Assembly (NCBI RefSeq): GCF_005796185.1
Contig: NZ_VAHM01000001.1
Span: forward strand, 62,001 to 126,000
Length of the DNA stretch: 64,000 nucleotides
Reading direction: 5' to 3'
DNA from: Pseudarthrobacter sp. NamB4
GTDB taxonomy: Bacteria > Actinomycetota > Actinomycetes > Actinomycetales > Micrococcaceae
Under the pieces are notes generated by a model, which made no database searches, was not told where the DNA came from, and worked only from the letters and a program-made list of their open reading frames with translations. Position numbers and translations under genes: made by a program. This document shows, piece after piece, positions 52,625-63,946 of this stretch (the first letter of the stretch is position 1; the number at the start of each line of letters is the position of its first letter).

Positions 52625-54325
52625 TTAAGCCTCGGTGCCTGACTGTGCCGTACCGTCCGCACCTGCAACCACTTCCCCGTTGCGGCGGCGCGTGCGGGTG
52701 CGCGTGCGGCGGGTACGTGAGGGCGTCTCGCTGTCTGCGGCGGGGGCATCACCGGCTGCTGCTGCCGCGGGTGCTGCGGCAGAGTCGGAAGTACGACGGC
52801 GGCGCTCACCTGAGCGGGCAGCGGAGTCACCGCTGCGGCCGCCTTCGTGCTTGCGGTCCCGTCCGGCACGTTCGCGGCCATCACGCTCGCGTCCACCGCG
52901 CTCCCCGGAGCGGCCTGCGTCACGTCCGCCGCGGCTGTTCTTCTTGCCGGTTTCGCCCAGGTCCTCCAGCATTTCGGCGTCAACGCCCGCCAGCGTGCGC
53001 TTGTCACGGGGTAGGCGGCCCTTGGTGCCTTCGGGAATGTCCAGGTCCGAGTACAGGTGCGGCGATGAGGAGTACGTTTCCACCGGCTCGGGGACGTTGA
53101 GGCCGAGTGCCTTGTTGATCAGCGCCCAGCGGGGTACATCGTCCCAGTCCACGAAGGTGACGGCGGTGCCCTTGTTGCCGGCGCGGCCCGTGCGGCCCAC
53201 GCGGTGCAGGTAGATCTTCTCGTCTTCAACGCACTGGTAGTTGATGACGTGGGTGACGTCCTCGACGTCGATGCCGCGGGCGGCGACGTCCGTTGCCACG
53301 AGCACATCGACCTTGTTGTTGCGGAAAGCCCGCAGTGCCTGCTCGCGGGCACCCTGGCCCAGGTCGCCGTGGATGGCGGCGGCAGCGAAGCCGCGGTCCA
53401 CCAGTTCCTCGGCAACCTTGGCTGCGGTGCGCTTGGTCTTGGTGAAGATGATGGTGCGTCCGCGTCCCCTTGACTGGAGGATGCGGGCCACCACCTCGAT
53501 CTTGTCCATGCTGTGCGCACGGTAGATCAGCTGGCGGATGTCGCGCTTGGTCAGGCCTTCATCTTCCGGATCGGCCGCGCGGATATGGGTGGGCTGCGTC
53601 ATGTAGCGGCGCGCCATGGCGATGACTGGGCCGGGCATGGTAGCGGAGAACAGCAGCGTCTGCCGGACCGCGGGGGTGGCAGCGATCAGGGTTTCGACGT
53701 CGGGCAGGAAGCCGAGGTCCAGCATTTCGTCGGCCTCGTCCAGGATGACGATCTTGACGTTCTTCAGGCTCAGGTGCTTCTGCTTGTAGAGGTCGATGAG
53801 TCGCCCGGGGGTTCCCACCACTACCTCCACGCCCTTCTTCAGTGCCTCTACCTGGGGCTCGTAAGCGCGTCCGCCGTAGATGGTGGCGATGCGGGCGTTC
53901 CGTTTGCGGGAGGCGGTCTGCAGGTCGTTGGCCACCTGCACCGCGAGTTCCCGGGTGGGCACGATAACCAGGGCCTGCGGCGCGCCGGGGACTGCCAGTT
54001 TTTCGTAGCCGGGGTCGTCCTGGCCCACCACGCGCTGGAGCGCGGGGATGCCGAAGCCCAGGGTCTTGCCGGTGCCTGTTTTGGCCTGGCCGATGATGTC
54101 GTGCCCGGAGAGGGCCACCGGCAGGGTCATGGCCTGGATGGGGAACGGGTGCGTGATTCCGGCGTCGGCCAGGGACTCCACGATGTCTGCGCGCACGTTG
54201 TAGTCCGCGAAGGATTTCTCCGCGATCTCGTGGGGCTTCTCATCCGAAATGATGGTTTCTTCCGGCTCAAGGGTCTCGGTGCCGGTCTCGTCGGTCAGAA
54301 GCTGGTGGGTGTGCAATTCACTCAC
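52625..54325 (-). CDS. DEAD-box ATP-dependent RNA helicase
   Basis: 566 residues. The helicase core has the Q motif (DYNVRADIVESLADAGITHPFPIQ), Walker A AKTGTGKT (81-88), PTRELA, TPGRLID, DEAD in ILDEADEMLDLGF (near 194-206), SAT, and the C-terminal ATDVAARGIDV and HRVGRTGRAG. After about residue 420 comes a long Arg/Gly- and Ala-rich tail (RGGRDAGRSGERGG and so on), likely an RNA-binding disordered arm. It probably assists ribosome assembly or mRNA turnover. GTG 54325 starts it, with AAGGA upstream. The 302-bp region before it holds no other gene. Confidence 0.93.
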   Translation of the reverse strand: MSELHTHQLLTDETGTETLEPEETIISDEKPHEIAEKSFADYNVRADIVESLADAGITHPFPIQAMTLPVALSGHDIIGQAKTGTGKTLGFGIPALQRVVGQDDPGYEKLAVPGAPQALVIVPTRELAVQVANDLQTASRKRNARIATIYGGRAYEPQVEALKKGVEVVVGTPGRLIDLYKQKHLSLKNVKIVILDEADEMLDLGFLPDVETLIAATPAVRQTLLFSATMPGPVIAMARRYMTQPTHIRAADPEDEGLTKRDIRQLIYRAHSMDKIEVVARILQSRGRGRTIIFTKTKRTAAKVAEELVDRGFAAAAIHGDLGQGAREQALRAFRNNKVDVLVATDVAARGIDVEDVTHVINYQCVEDEKIYLHRVGRTGRAGNKGTAVTFVDWDDVPRWALINKALGLNVPEPVETYSSSPHLYSDLDIPEGTKGRLPRDKRTLAGVDAEMLEDLGETGKKNSRGGRDAGRSGERGGRERDGRERAGRDRKHEGGRSGDSAARSGERRRRTSDSAAAPAAAAAGDAPAADSETPSRTRRTRTRTRRRNGEVVAGADGTAQSGTEA

Positions 54326-54627
54326 GGGGGAGTTTCCTTATTCATTTGGGCCAGGGCGCTGCCTGCTCAACGGAGCGGCTGGGCAGCCGTTCCGGAGCAC
54401 GCTCGGGCGCGCAAGCAATTCCAGTGGAAGCCGATCGCGGGCTATCTAAATGCTGGCACTGGTGACCAGCGGGTGGTACTCAAGATCGCGTAGGGGCGGG
54501 CTTGTTGGTTTCAAATAAGGGAAATCAACGACCGGGCATCCATATCTACCCCTTCAGTCTAGCCGTAAGCGCACGGAATCCCGGCTTTTCCCCGGTGCAC
54601 GCCGGCAGGCGGAGCAGCCGCCGCGGC
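54326..54627. other. 302-bp spacer: long 5' leader of the helicase gene
   Basis: No credible gene lies here. On the minus strand TAGACT (54556-54561) is a candidate -10 element, which would give the helicase mRNA a leader of about 225 nt with room for structure. The part nearest 54627 is the 3' end of the RNB gene; I see no clear terminator. Confidence 0.4.
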
Positions 54628-56145
54628 TCACTCCGGGGGCAAAACCAGTTCGAAATGGACCTTCCGGGTTGGGATGTCCGAGGAGATGAGGCGGACGCGG
54701 ACCCTGGTTCCGGCTTCGAGTTCACCAGCGCAACGGGCGGTCACGGCAGGTTCTGCAATCTGGATAATCCCGGAGCCACCGTTGCCGTTGCTGTTTCCAT
54801 TGCCATTCCGGCCGTTGCCGTTCTTGCCGTTGCCACCGTTGCCGTTCTCTTTTTGCGGCTTTGACCCCGAGATCACCAGGGCATCAAACTCCTGCCCGAT
54901 GTGGTTGACCAGCAGCGCCGCCTCCACCGTGTCCAGGGCGAGCCGCTCCATGCGGGATGCCAACTGGTCAGAGCCGGCCATGATCTCGGGAAGCGACGGA
55001 AGCGCATCGCGGACCCAGCCAGGTACCTCTCCTCCGTTGCTCAGTGCCTCGCAGGTCACCAGTACAAAGCGGTCCACGAGGCGGCGCAGCGGGGCGGTGG
55101 TGTGGGCATAAGCGGCGCCGATCGCGGACTGCACGGCATCTTCCGGGACAGTTCCGTCAAAAGCGGTGTAGGCGGCCCCACGGAAAAGCATCCCCGCCGA
55201 GTGCAGGATCGCGAGCTGGCGCGGATCGGTGGGGTCAAGGCTGCGCAGGTACTCGCCATAGCTGACCTCACCGTCCCATGGCCTGCCCAGCACCTCCGTC
55301 TGCAGCCGGAAGTGGTTCAGGGAACGTTCGTCGGGAGCAGGCATCGTGCGCAGGATCCCCACCTTTCCGGCCAGCATGAGCTGGGCGGCGGCCATCCCGG
55401 TCATCAGCGAGATCTGGGCGTTCCAGTCCTCCACCGGCAGCTGCGGGGCAGCGGCGATCCGGTAGCCGCCGTCGGGAAGCTGGACGATCTCCTGGTCCGG
55501 CATGTTGAGGCTGGCGCCGTCCCGCGCCCGCTCCAGCTCCACGCGCTTGAGACCCACCTCCTTGAGGAGGAGCAGCACGGCGGACGCGTTGCCGGAGTCC
55601 AGCTCCGCCTGCGCACCCTTGTAGCTCATTTTGGCGCGGCTGCGCATCCGGGCGCGCTTTACATCGACGACGGTGACCTCGGCGCCGTCGTCCAGCCTGA
55701 AGTCCCACACGAACGCTGAACAGTCCTGCCCCGGCAGGAGGCTTCCGGCGCCTTCGCTGATAACCTCCGGATGCAGGGGGATCCGGCCGTCCGGGGTGTA
55801 GAAGGTCTGGCCGCGGCGCCGCGTTTCCGCGTCCAGGGGCCCGCCGGGTGAAACAAAGGCCGGAACATCGGCGATGGCATACAGCACCCGGTAGCCGCTG
55901 CCGTCCCGTTCGATGAAGAGCGCCTGGTCCAGGTCGGTGGAGGAGGCGGGATCGATGGTGATGAACTCCACCGCCGTCAGGTCGTAGGCCGGCAGCTGCA
56001 GTGCCGACACCGCGGCCTCGGCGTCCCGTACGGCGTCCGCAGGGTATTCGCCCGGCAGCTCAAGCTCTGTCCGAAGCGCACCCAACGCCTCCTCGAGGGC
56101 ATTCGTGTGCTCGTGGACGTTGGGAGCCAGCCGATGATGTGACAC
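54628..56145 (-). CDS. RNB-domain ribonuclease (RNase II/R family)
   Basis: 505-residue 3'-5' exoribonuclease. The catalytic aspartates lie in [16 protein letters not shown] (near 63-78). The RNB domain runs to about 420, with [35 protein letters not shown] and the [12 protein letters not shown] and [16 protein letters not shown] blocks. Cold-shock and full S1 domains are absent, so it is a short form. An Asn/Gly-rich linker (coded at 54771-54849) precedes a final S1-like strand pair. GTG 56145 has TAGTCT 7 nt upstream and no ribosome site, pointing to leaderless transcription. Confidence 0.9.
   Translation of the reverse strand: MSHHRLAPNVHEHTNALEEALGALRTELELPGEYPADAVRDAEAAVSALQLPAYDLTAVEFITIDPASSTDLDQALFIERDGSGYRVLYAIADVPAFVSPGGPLDAETRRRGQTFYTPDGRIPLHPEVISEGAGSLLPGQDCSAFVWDFRLDDGAEVTVVDVKRARMRSRAKMSYKGAQAELDSGNASAVLLLLKEVGLKRVELERARDGASLNMPDQEIVQLPDGGYRIAAAPQLPVEDWNAQISLMTGMAAAQLMLAGKVGILRTMPAPDERSLNHFRLQTEVLGRPWDGEVSYGEYLRSLDPTDPRQLAILHSAGMLFRGAAYTAFDGTVPEDAVQSAIGAAYAHTTAPLRRLVDRFVLVTCEALSNGGEVPGWVRDALPSLPEIMAGSDQLASRMERLALDTVEAALLVNHIGQEFDALVISGSKPQKENGNGGNGKNGNGRNGNGNSNGNGGSGIIQIAEPAVTARCAGELEAGTRVRVRLISSDIPTRKVHFELVLPPE
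54771..54849 (-). repeat. Asn/Gly-coding low-complexity repeat in the RNB gene
   Basis: Irregular repeats of AACGGC-type codons encode about 26 residues of Asn, Gly, Lys, Arg and Ser (starting [11 protein letters not shown]). It forms a flexible linker and is a likely site of length variation. Confidence 0.75.
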
Positions 56146-56220
56146 GAAAATCAGACTAGCCCGAATTGTCCGGATAGTGCATGGACCCGGGCCGGGCAGG
56201 TGGCCAGTTCCAGCTGGACA

Positions 56221-57003
56221 CTATGCGTGGGCGGCGTCCAGCACCGCGCGGAGGGAACCGGCCGCGGCTGCGGGATCGTCCGCTTCCGTGATTGCCCGCA
56301 CCACCACTATCCGGGAGGCCCCGGCCTCCACCACCTGTTCCACGTTGCCGTGGTCAATCCCGCCGATGGCGAACCAGGGGACACCGCAGCCGTGCTGTCC
56401 TTCGCGGCCTGTTGCCCGCCCAGCAGCTGTGCCGGCAGCTTCGACCCCTGCAGCCGCTGCGGCGGCGTACTTTACGAGGTCAAGCCCGACGGCGGCCCTG
56501 CCGGGTTTGGTGGGCGTTGCCCAGAGCGGTCCCACGCAGAAGTAGTCCAGTGCTGCCGTTCCGGCAGCAGCGGCCAGTGCGGCGTCCACCTGCTCCGGAC
56601 CGTGGCTGGAGAGGCCGATGGCGGCATTGCCGTTGAGCAGCGTCCGGGCTGCCTGCAGGGGCAGGTCCTTCTGGCCAATATGGAACACCGGTGCTCCGGA
56701 CAACACTGCGATGTCCGCCCGGTCGTTCACCGCCCACAGCCGTCCGTGGCGCAGGGCGGCTTCCTTGAGTACGGCCAGCAGCTCCAGTTCTTCGGCTGCC
56801 TCAATGGATTTGTCCCGGAGCTGAATGATGTCAACGCCGCCCTCGAAGGCAGCATCCACGAACTGTTCGAAGTCGCCCCGGTCCCGTCGTGCGTCAGTGC
56901 AGAGATAGAGGCGGGCCGCGTGCAGGCTGGAGCTGCCTTCCGCGCTGACAAAGGCGTCGGTGCCGGGGACTGCGGAAGCGGCAGGGGAGTGGGACACATT
57001 CAT
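56221..57003 (-). CDS. thiE: Thiamine phosphate synthase
   Basis: 260-residue TIM-barrel enzyme joining the pyrimidine (HMP-PP) and thiazole phosphate to make thiamine phosphate. Conserved segments: [17 protein letters not shown] (near 56-65), [24 protein letters not shown] (near 109-116), [27 protein letters not shown] and FAIGGI. An Ala/Gly-rich insert of about 25 residues lies before the last strands. ATG 57003 has TAGGCT 7 nt upstream and no ribosome site near it, so thiE is probably leaderless. It is divergent from the riboswitch-controlled thiOSG genes. Confidence 0.92.
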   Translation of the reverse strand: MNVSHSPAASAVPGTDAFVSAEGSSSLHAARLYLCTDARRDRGDFEQFVDAAFEGGVDIIQLRDKSIEAAEELELLAVLKEAALRHGRLWAVNDRADIAVLSGAPVFHIGQKDLPLQAARTLLNGNAAIGLSSHGPEQVDAALAAAAGTAALDYFCVGPLWATPTKPGRAAVGLDLVKYAAAAAAGVEAAGTAAGRATGREGQHGCGVPWFAIGGIDHGNVEQVVEAGASRIVVVRAITEADDPAAAAGSLRAVLDAAHA

Positions 57004-57023
57004 GGGAGCCAGCCTAGTTCCTT

Positions 57024-57029
57024 TAGACT
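57024..57029 (+). promoter_or_regulatory. -10 element of the thiO-thiS-thiG operon
   Basis: TAGACT about 6-10 nt before the 5' edge of the TPP riboswitch; no clear -35. Confidence 0.4.
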
Positions 57030-57035
57030 TGCCTC

Positions 57036-57135
57036 GTACTGCGGGAGCCGCGGCGGCTGTCATAAAGCGCCAGGCTGAGAGGGCGTCAGAGCCGACCGCT
57101 CGACCTGATCCGGCTAATACCGGCGTAGGGAAGGA
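57036..57135 (+). ncRNA. TPP riboswitch (THI box)
   Basis: The thi-box signatures are present in order: GGCTGAGAGGG (57073-57083), then GACCTGATCCGGCTAATACC (57102-57121) and GCGTAGGGAA (57123-57132). They form the pyrimidine- and pyrophosphate-sensing arms of the thiamine pyrophosphate aptamer. It ends within the ribosome-binding region (AAGGAA) of thiO, so control of translation initiation is likely when TPP is bound. Confidence 0.93.
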
Positions 57136-57141
57136 ACAGTC

Positions 57142-59590
<2,449 letters not shown>

Positions 59591-59617
59591 CGTCCGGGTT
59601 TTCCCTGGATTCCTTAG

Positions 59618-59663
59618 AGCAGTGGCCGCCGCCCCGGCTGGGGCCGGCGGCCACTGCTTTATT
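59618..59663 (+). terminator. Terminator of the thiOSG operon
   Basis: Stem of about 18 bp with one bulged base (59618-59635 and 59640-59658), short loop GGCT, followed by TTATT. Confidence 0.82.
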
Positions 59664-59708
59664 CCTACGTTGCCCGCGTCCTAATGGTCGCCGGTCCTTC
59701 CCGGAACC

Positions 59709-60011
59709 CTATCCGCGGAGGATTGCCGTGAGACGTTCGGTATCCCGGCGTGCACGGGTGCGGCCGAGATAGACGGCAGCGGCTGTTGCCGCCGCAGCTC
59801 CCACGACGATGGGCAGGACCCAGGGAACCCAGGTCAGCCCTGGCAGGTAGCCGAAACCGGCGGCCATCAAGATGATCCAGGTCAGTACCGCCGTCACCAC
59901 GGCAATTCCGGCGGGCAGGCCTGCCCCGTACTTGGCGTGGCGCTTGTCGTTTGCCCAGACAATGAAGCCCGCGGCGGCGGCAGCCAGTACAACGATGGTC
60001 AGCGACAGCAT
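59709..60011 (-). CDS. Small membrane protein
   Basis: 100 residues, three hydrophobic segments (about 2-19, 33-54 and 62-84) and a basic C-terminal tail (GRTRARRDTERLTAILRG). No recognised domain. It lies 27 bp after the DUF3107 gene on the same strand and may be cotranscribed. The function is unknown. Confidence 0.7.
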   Translation of the reverse strand: MLSLTIVVLAAAAAGFIVWANDKRHAKYGAGLPAGIAVVTAVLTWIILMAAGFGYLPGLTWVPWVLPIVVGAAAATAAAVYLGRTRARRDTERLTAILRG

Positions 60012-60038
60012 GGGTCTCCTTTGGGCTGCTGGCAGGGG

Positions 60039-60263
60039 CTAGAACTGGCCGAACCCTACGCGCCGGACTTCCTCGGCGCCGATTTCCACATAGCCAAGTG
60101 CATTGCCGGGAACAATGATCAGGCGTCCCTTGTCATCCTTCAGGCGCAGCTCGCTGCCTTCGTTGATGGCTTCTCCCACAACCTTGGCCACCGACTCAGC
60201 ATCCTGGGCTGACTCGAGCACAATCTCGCGGCCAACATTCTGCACGCCGATCTTAATTTCCAC
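60039..60263 (-). CDS. DUF3107 family protein
   Basis: 74 residues, beginning MEIKIGVQNVGREIVLES and ending EIGAEEVRRVGFGQF. This is the compact actinobacterial DUF3107 family of unknown function. The start is GTG 60263 because GGGAGG lies 6 nt upstream; a longer ATG form has no ribosome site. It lies 49 bp downstream of a TetR regulator on the same strand, an arrangement frequent in actinobacteria. Confidence 0.88.
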   Translation of the reverse strand: MEIKIGVQNVGREIVLESAQDAESVAKVVGEAINEGSELRLKDDKGRLIIVPGNALGYVEIGAEEVRRVGFGQF

Positions 60264-60312
60264 AGGGGCCTCCCAGCCAGTCAAAATTCGTTGATGATGT
60301 CTTATTTGTAGC

Positions 60313-60978
60313 CTAGGACTCTTTGGGGAAGCGAGAGATTCCGCGCCAAGCTAAACGGTAGATCAGGTCGCTGGCCACATCGAGGTCCAGGTTGCCGTCC
60401 GTTTCAAGCCAGTACCTGGCACTGACCTGCGCCATCCCGGCCAACCCGCGCCCCAGGAGCTGCGCCTCAAGATGGGGAAGCTTTGTGTCCTCCGCGATGA
60501 CCCTGGCAATGGCGTCGGCGAACGTCCTGTTGAAGGTCTCCAGCCGTGAACTGACATCTGGATCATTGATGAGGTCGGATTCGAAAACCAGCCGGTGGGC
60601 CTGGTCATCGTTGGCAATGAACTGGAAGTAGGCACGCATGACGGCCTGGACGCGCTGTTTGTTGTCCGTAGTGGAATTCAGGGCGCCCAGCATGAGCTCG
60701 GTCAGGGACGCGAGGTGGCTTTCCAGCAGGGCCAGGTACAGCTCCCGCTTGGACGGGAAGTGCTGGTAGAGGACCGGTTTGCTGACGTGCGCCGTCTCGG
60801 CGATCTCGTCCATGGCTGCACCGTGGTAGCCGTTGGCCACGAAGACCTCCTGGGCCGCAGTGAGGAGCTGGGCCCGCCGCTCGTCACGCGGGAGCCGGGC
60901 GGACCGTTGGCCTGCCGGACGCGAGGGAGGTTGCGGTTCGGTGGCGGACGGGCGTTCAGCCCGTGCTTCATGGACCAC
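60313..60978 (-). CDS. TetR/AcrR-family transcriptional regulator
   Basis: 221 residues. A disordered N-terminus (about 1-30, Pro/Ala/Arg-rich) precedes the helix-turn-helix (about 36-82, including AAQEVFVANGYHGAAMDEIAETAHVSKPVLYQHFPSKRELY). The effector domain ends in LAWRGISRFPKES. GTG 60978 is chosen for its GAAGGA ribosome site 5 nt upstream; earlier in-frame starts have none. Divergent from the MoeB-rhodanese gene and followed by the DUF3107 gene. The ligand is unknown. Confidence 0.85.
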   Translation of the reverse strand: MVHEARAERPSATEPQPPSRPAGQRSARLPRDERRAQLLTAAQEVFVANGYHGAAMDEIAETAHVSKPVLYQHFPSKRELYLALLESHLASLTELMLGALNSTTDNKQRVQAVMRAYFQFIANDDQAHRLVFESDLINDPDVSSRLETFNRTFADAIARVIAEDTKLPHLEAQLLGRGLAGMAQVSARYWLETDGNLDLDVASDLIYRLAWRGISRFPKES

Positions 60979-61062
60979 AGTTGTCCTTCTTTCCGTTGCA
61001 GTTACCTCCACTTTACTGCGGGGTAATATGACCCGGCGGTATTCCGGGGCATACATTGAAGT

Positions 61063-62262
61063 ATGGCTTCGACATTCACCGCAAATGTTTCAACTGTTGC
61101 CCTGGATCCGCTGGTGGAACCGGCAGCTGACCTTACTCCCGAAGAGGTGGAGCGCTACTCACGGCACCTCATCATTCCCGAAATCGGCGCCCTGGGACAG
61201 CGGCGGCTCAAGAATGCGAAAGTGCTCGTCATCGGGGCGGGCGGGCTAGGGTCGCCGGCGCTCCTGTACCTGGCCGCCGCGGGAGTGGGAACGCTGGGAA
61301 TCGTCGACGACGACGCCGTGGACCTCACCAACCTGCAGCGTCAAATTATCCACGGCGTGGCGGATGTGGGCCGGCCCAAAATCGAATCGGCACGCGACGC
61401 CATCGCAGAGCTGAATCCGCTGGTTGATGTCCGGCTGCACAACGTCCGGCTGGATGCATCCAACGCACTGGAGCTGTTTGCGGAGTACGACCTCATCCTT
61501 GACGGCGCGGACAATTTCGCCACCCGCTACCTGGTCAACGATGCTGCCGCCATCCTGGGGAAGCCCTACGTCTGGGGATCGATCTTCCGTTTTGACGGGC
61601 AGGTCAGCGTGTTCTGGGAGAAGCACGGACCCACGTACCGGGACCTGTACCCGGAAGCACCCCCTGCAGGTTCCGTTCCTTCCTGCGGCGAGGGCGGCGT
61701 CTTCGGGATGCTGTGCGCTGCGGTGGGATCGCTGATGGTGACGGAGGCAGTCAAGCTGATTACCGGCGTCGGACGTTCCCTGCTGGGCCGCGTGGCGCTG
61801 TTCGACGCCCTGGGCGGCAGCTGGCGGGAGATCCGCGTCTCCAAGGACCCGGCCGCGGAGCCGATTACCGAACTGACGGACTACGAAGCTTTCTGCGGAA
61901 TGGCACCGGCGGAACAGGCGGACATTGAGCACACGGTCACGGCAACCCAGCTGGCCACCATGCTCGCGTCCCGCGAGGCCGGCCTTAAGGACTTCGAGCT
62001 GGTCGACGTGCGTGAAGCCGGTGAGTACGACATCGTCCGGATCGACGGGGCGAAGCTTATCCCGCAAGGACGGATCCTGGCGGGGGAGGCGTGGAGTGAA
62101 CTTCCCCAGGACCGGGACATCGTGTTCCACTGCAAGGCCGGCACCCGCTCGGCCAACGTGCTCGCGGCGGCGCGGAAGGCCGGCTACCAGCGCGTCAGCC
62201 ATCTCGACGGCGGCATCCTCGCCTGGGTGCGCGAGGTGGAACCCGAAAAGCCTGTCTACTGA
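61063..62262 (+). CDS. moeB: Molybdopterin-synthase adenylyltransferase MoeB with C-terminal rhodanese domain (MoeZ-type)
   Basis: 399 residues. The E1-like domain has the ATP loop VIGAGGLGSPALLYLAAAGVG (near 52-72), VDLTNLQRQIIHG and the catalytic-cysteine segment PSCGEGGVFG (near 206-215). The rhodanese domain (about 285-399) carries the active cysteine in VFHCKAGTRSANV (near 350). Such proteins adenylate and sulfurate the Gly-Gly tails of ThiS, MoaD and related carriers. No moaD is present here, whereas thiS is nearby. ATG 61063 has TACATT 5 nt upstream, so a leaderless start is possible. Confidence 0.92.
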   Translation: MASTFTANVSTVALDPLVEPAADLTPEEVERYSRHLIIPEIGALGQRRLKNAKVLVIGAGGLGSPALLYLAAAGVGTLGIVDDDAVDLTNLQRQIIHGVADVGRPKIESARDAIAELNPLVDVRLHNVRLDASNALELFAEYDLILDGADNFATRYLVNDAAAILGKPYVWGSIFRFDGQVSVFWEKHGPTYRDLYPEAPPAGSVPSCGEGGVFGMLCAAVGSLMVTEAVKLITGVGRSLLGRVALFDALGGSWREIRVSKDPAAEPITELTDYEAFCGMAPAEQADIEHTVTATQLATMLASREAGLKDFELVDVREAGEYDIVRIDGAKLIPQGRILAGEAWSELPQDRDIVFHCKAGTRSANVLAAARKAGYQRVSHLDGGILAWVREVEPEKPVY

Positions 62263-62270
62263 CCCCCACT

Positions 62271-62457
62271 GCGACGCTCTCTCACTTAACGAGGGCTTGT
62301 AAGCGACGCTCTCTCACTTGACGGGCCCGTTCAAGGAACGCTCTATCACTGCTTTCGTGGGAGTGATGAAGCGTTGCCGGAAAAGCCGCGGGGAGTGATG
62401 CGCATCAGGTGATAGAGGGTTGCCGGGAGGGGCGCATCAGGTGAGAGAGCGTTGCCC
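62271..62457. repeat. Cluster of six ~18-bp repeats in two opposing orientations
   Basis: Copies of GCGACGCTCTCTCACTT-like sequence lie on the plus strand at 62271-62288, 62303-62320 and 62335-62352. Reverse-complement copies (core GTGAGAGAGCGTTGCC) lie at about 62361-62379, 62406-62424 and 62438-62457. The last two extend to a shared unit beginning GCGCATCAGGTGA. The array fills the 209-bp gap between convergent moeB and hemA and could fold into a long hairpin. No open reading frame of interest. Confidence 0.85.
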
Positions 62458-62471
62458 GGGTGCTGCGGTGG

Positions 62472-63788
62472 TCAGGCGGTTTCGCGGCCGCGGTGGTCCA
62501 CCGGGCACTCTGCCTGCGGGGATGCGGCTCCGGGCTGCTCCACCTTGATGCCGTACAGAGCTTCCAAAGCGGCCACATAATCGTCCTGCTGACCGTTGGC
62601 GGCAAGCTCCCGGGCACGCACGGTGGGCACGTGGAGAAGCTGCTTCACCATGCGGCGGAGTGCGAACTCGACTTCCTCCGCGGCCGCGGTGCAGCCGTGG
62701 CGGGCCCTGACTTTTTCCATCTCTGAGTCAAGGACGTTCATGGTGTGCCGGCGCAGCGCGACAATGGCTGAATCCACGGAACGGGCCTCGCGCTCCTGCT
62801 CGAAGGCCTTGGCGGCGCCGCTGACGATGCCGCTTGCCTGGGCCAGCGACTCGGCCTGCTCCTGTGGCGCCGCGAGGCGGACCGACTCAAGGGTCAGCAG
62901 TTCAACGCCGTCGAGTTCACCGACGCCCGGATCGAAGTCATGGGTGAGCGCAAGGTCGATGGCAATCAGCGGCTGCGGGGAGTTGGCGCGGACATCGGCC
63001 AGTTCATCGGCCTCCACCCTGGTGTCTGAACCGCTGCAGCCGATCATCACGTCTGCCGCTGCCACTGCCGGCCGAAGTGATTCCGCATCCAGGGCAGTGC
63101 CTCCGCGGGTGGCAACGAATCCTTCGGCCCGGCCGGAGGAAGAGAAAACCGAGATGTCAGTGCAGCCGCGCTCGCGCAGCAGCGCCATGGTGGCCCCGGC
63201 GTAGGCACCGGTCCCGAAGACCACCACCTTCTTGCTGGACCAGTCCGGATTCTCGGAAAGATCCGTAGCCAGGTCCAGGGCGACGGAAACGATGGAAAGG
63301 CCGCGTGAACCGAGGGCGGTCTGGGCGCCCACATCTTTGGCGGTCTTCGACGCGGCCTGGAACAGCCGGACCAGGCCGGAGCTTGCCGTACCTTCGTGCT
63401 GGGCGGTAATGAGTGCGCGGCGCACCTGGCCGGCGATCTCGCGTTCCCCGACGACGGCGGAGTCAAGGCCGGCGCTGACGGCAAAGAGGTGCTGGCTGAC
63501 TTCCGGGCCGGTGCGGGTGCTGAACGAACGGGAGACGAGGGGCTCGCTGAGCCCGCTGGCTTCGCTGATCTCTGCGACAAGCGCTGCCCGGGCAGCCTCG
63601 ACATCGTCCGCGTGCGAAGCTTCGCCGTAAATTTCGTAGCGGTTGCAGGTGGCAAGGACCACCGCACCCGTGACCGCCGGCGATCCGGAGAGAGCGGATG
63701 CAGCGATCCCCGAGGAACCGTTGCTCAACTGAGCAACGGTCTCAAGATCGATGTCGGCGTGTGTAGCCACCAATGAAAAAAGAACCAC
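62472..63788 (-). CDS. hemA: Glutamyl-tRNA reductase
   Basis: 438-residue enzyme reducing glutamyl-tRNA to glutamate-1-semialdehyde, first step of C5 haem synthesis. The catalytic Cys48 is in [11 protein letters not shown]. The substrate-specificity region [21 protein letters not shown] is near 109-129, the NADPH site [11 protein letters not shown] near 186-196, and the C-terminal dimerisation domain spans about 340-415. GTG 63788 is the start; TATGAT lies 9 nt upstream. It is divergent from a probable hemE, the common actinobacterial arrangement. Confidence 0.94.
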   Translation of the reverse strand: MVLFSLVATHADIDLETVAQLSNGSSGIAASALSGSPAVTGAVVLATCNRYEIYGEASHADDVEAARAALVAEISEASGLSEPLVSRSFSTRTGPEVSQHLFAVSAGLDSAVVGEREIAGQVRRALITAQHEGTASSGLVRLFQAASKTAKDVGAQTALGSRGLSIVSVALDLATDLSENPDWSSKKVVVFGTGAYAGATMALLRERGCTDISVFSSSGRAEGFVATRGGTALDAESLRPAVAAADVMIGCSGSDTRVEADELADVRANSPQPLIAIDLALTHDFDPGVGELDGVELLTLESVRLAAPQEQAESLAQASGIVSGAAKAFEQEREARSVDSAIVALRRHTMNVLDSEMEKVRARHGCTAAAEEVEFALRRMVKQLLHVPTVRARELAANGQQDDYVAALEALYGIKVEQPGAASPQAECPVDHRGRETA

Positions 63789-63797
63789 AGCAGCACA

Positions 63798-63828
63798 ATC
63801 ATAGCTTTTTCGTTACTCGGTAGAACAA
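63798..63828 (-). promoter_or_regulatory. Candidate hemA promoter
   Basis: On the minus strand TTGTTC (63823-63828) and TATGAT (63798-63803) are separated by 19 bp; the -10 lies 9 nt before GTG 63788. The spacing is longer than ideal. Confidence 0.4.
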
Positions 63829-63946
63829 CTCCCCGGTCCTGCGGGCATAGGCACCGCCTGTGATTCCTGCCACGGCGCGCACGCAGGGGTCGGGGATGAC
63901 ACTTTGTCGTTATCTTTTGGGGCCGTTTTTCGGCACAATCAAAAGC

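Noticed and set aside
62263..62471. CRISPR array
   Set aside because: The repeats are short, degenerate, in both orientations and unevenly spaced, and no cas gene is present.
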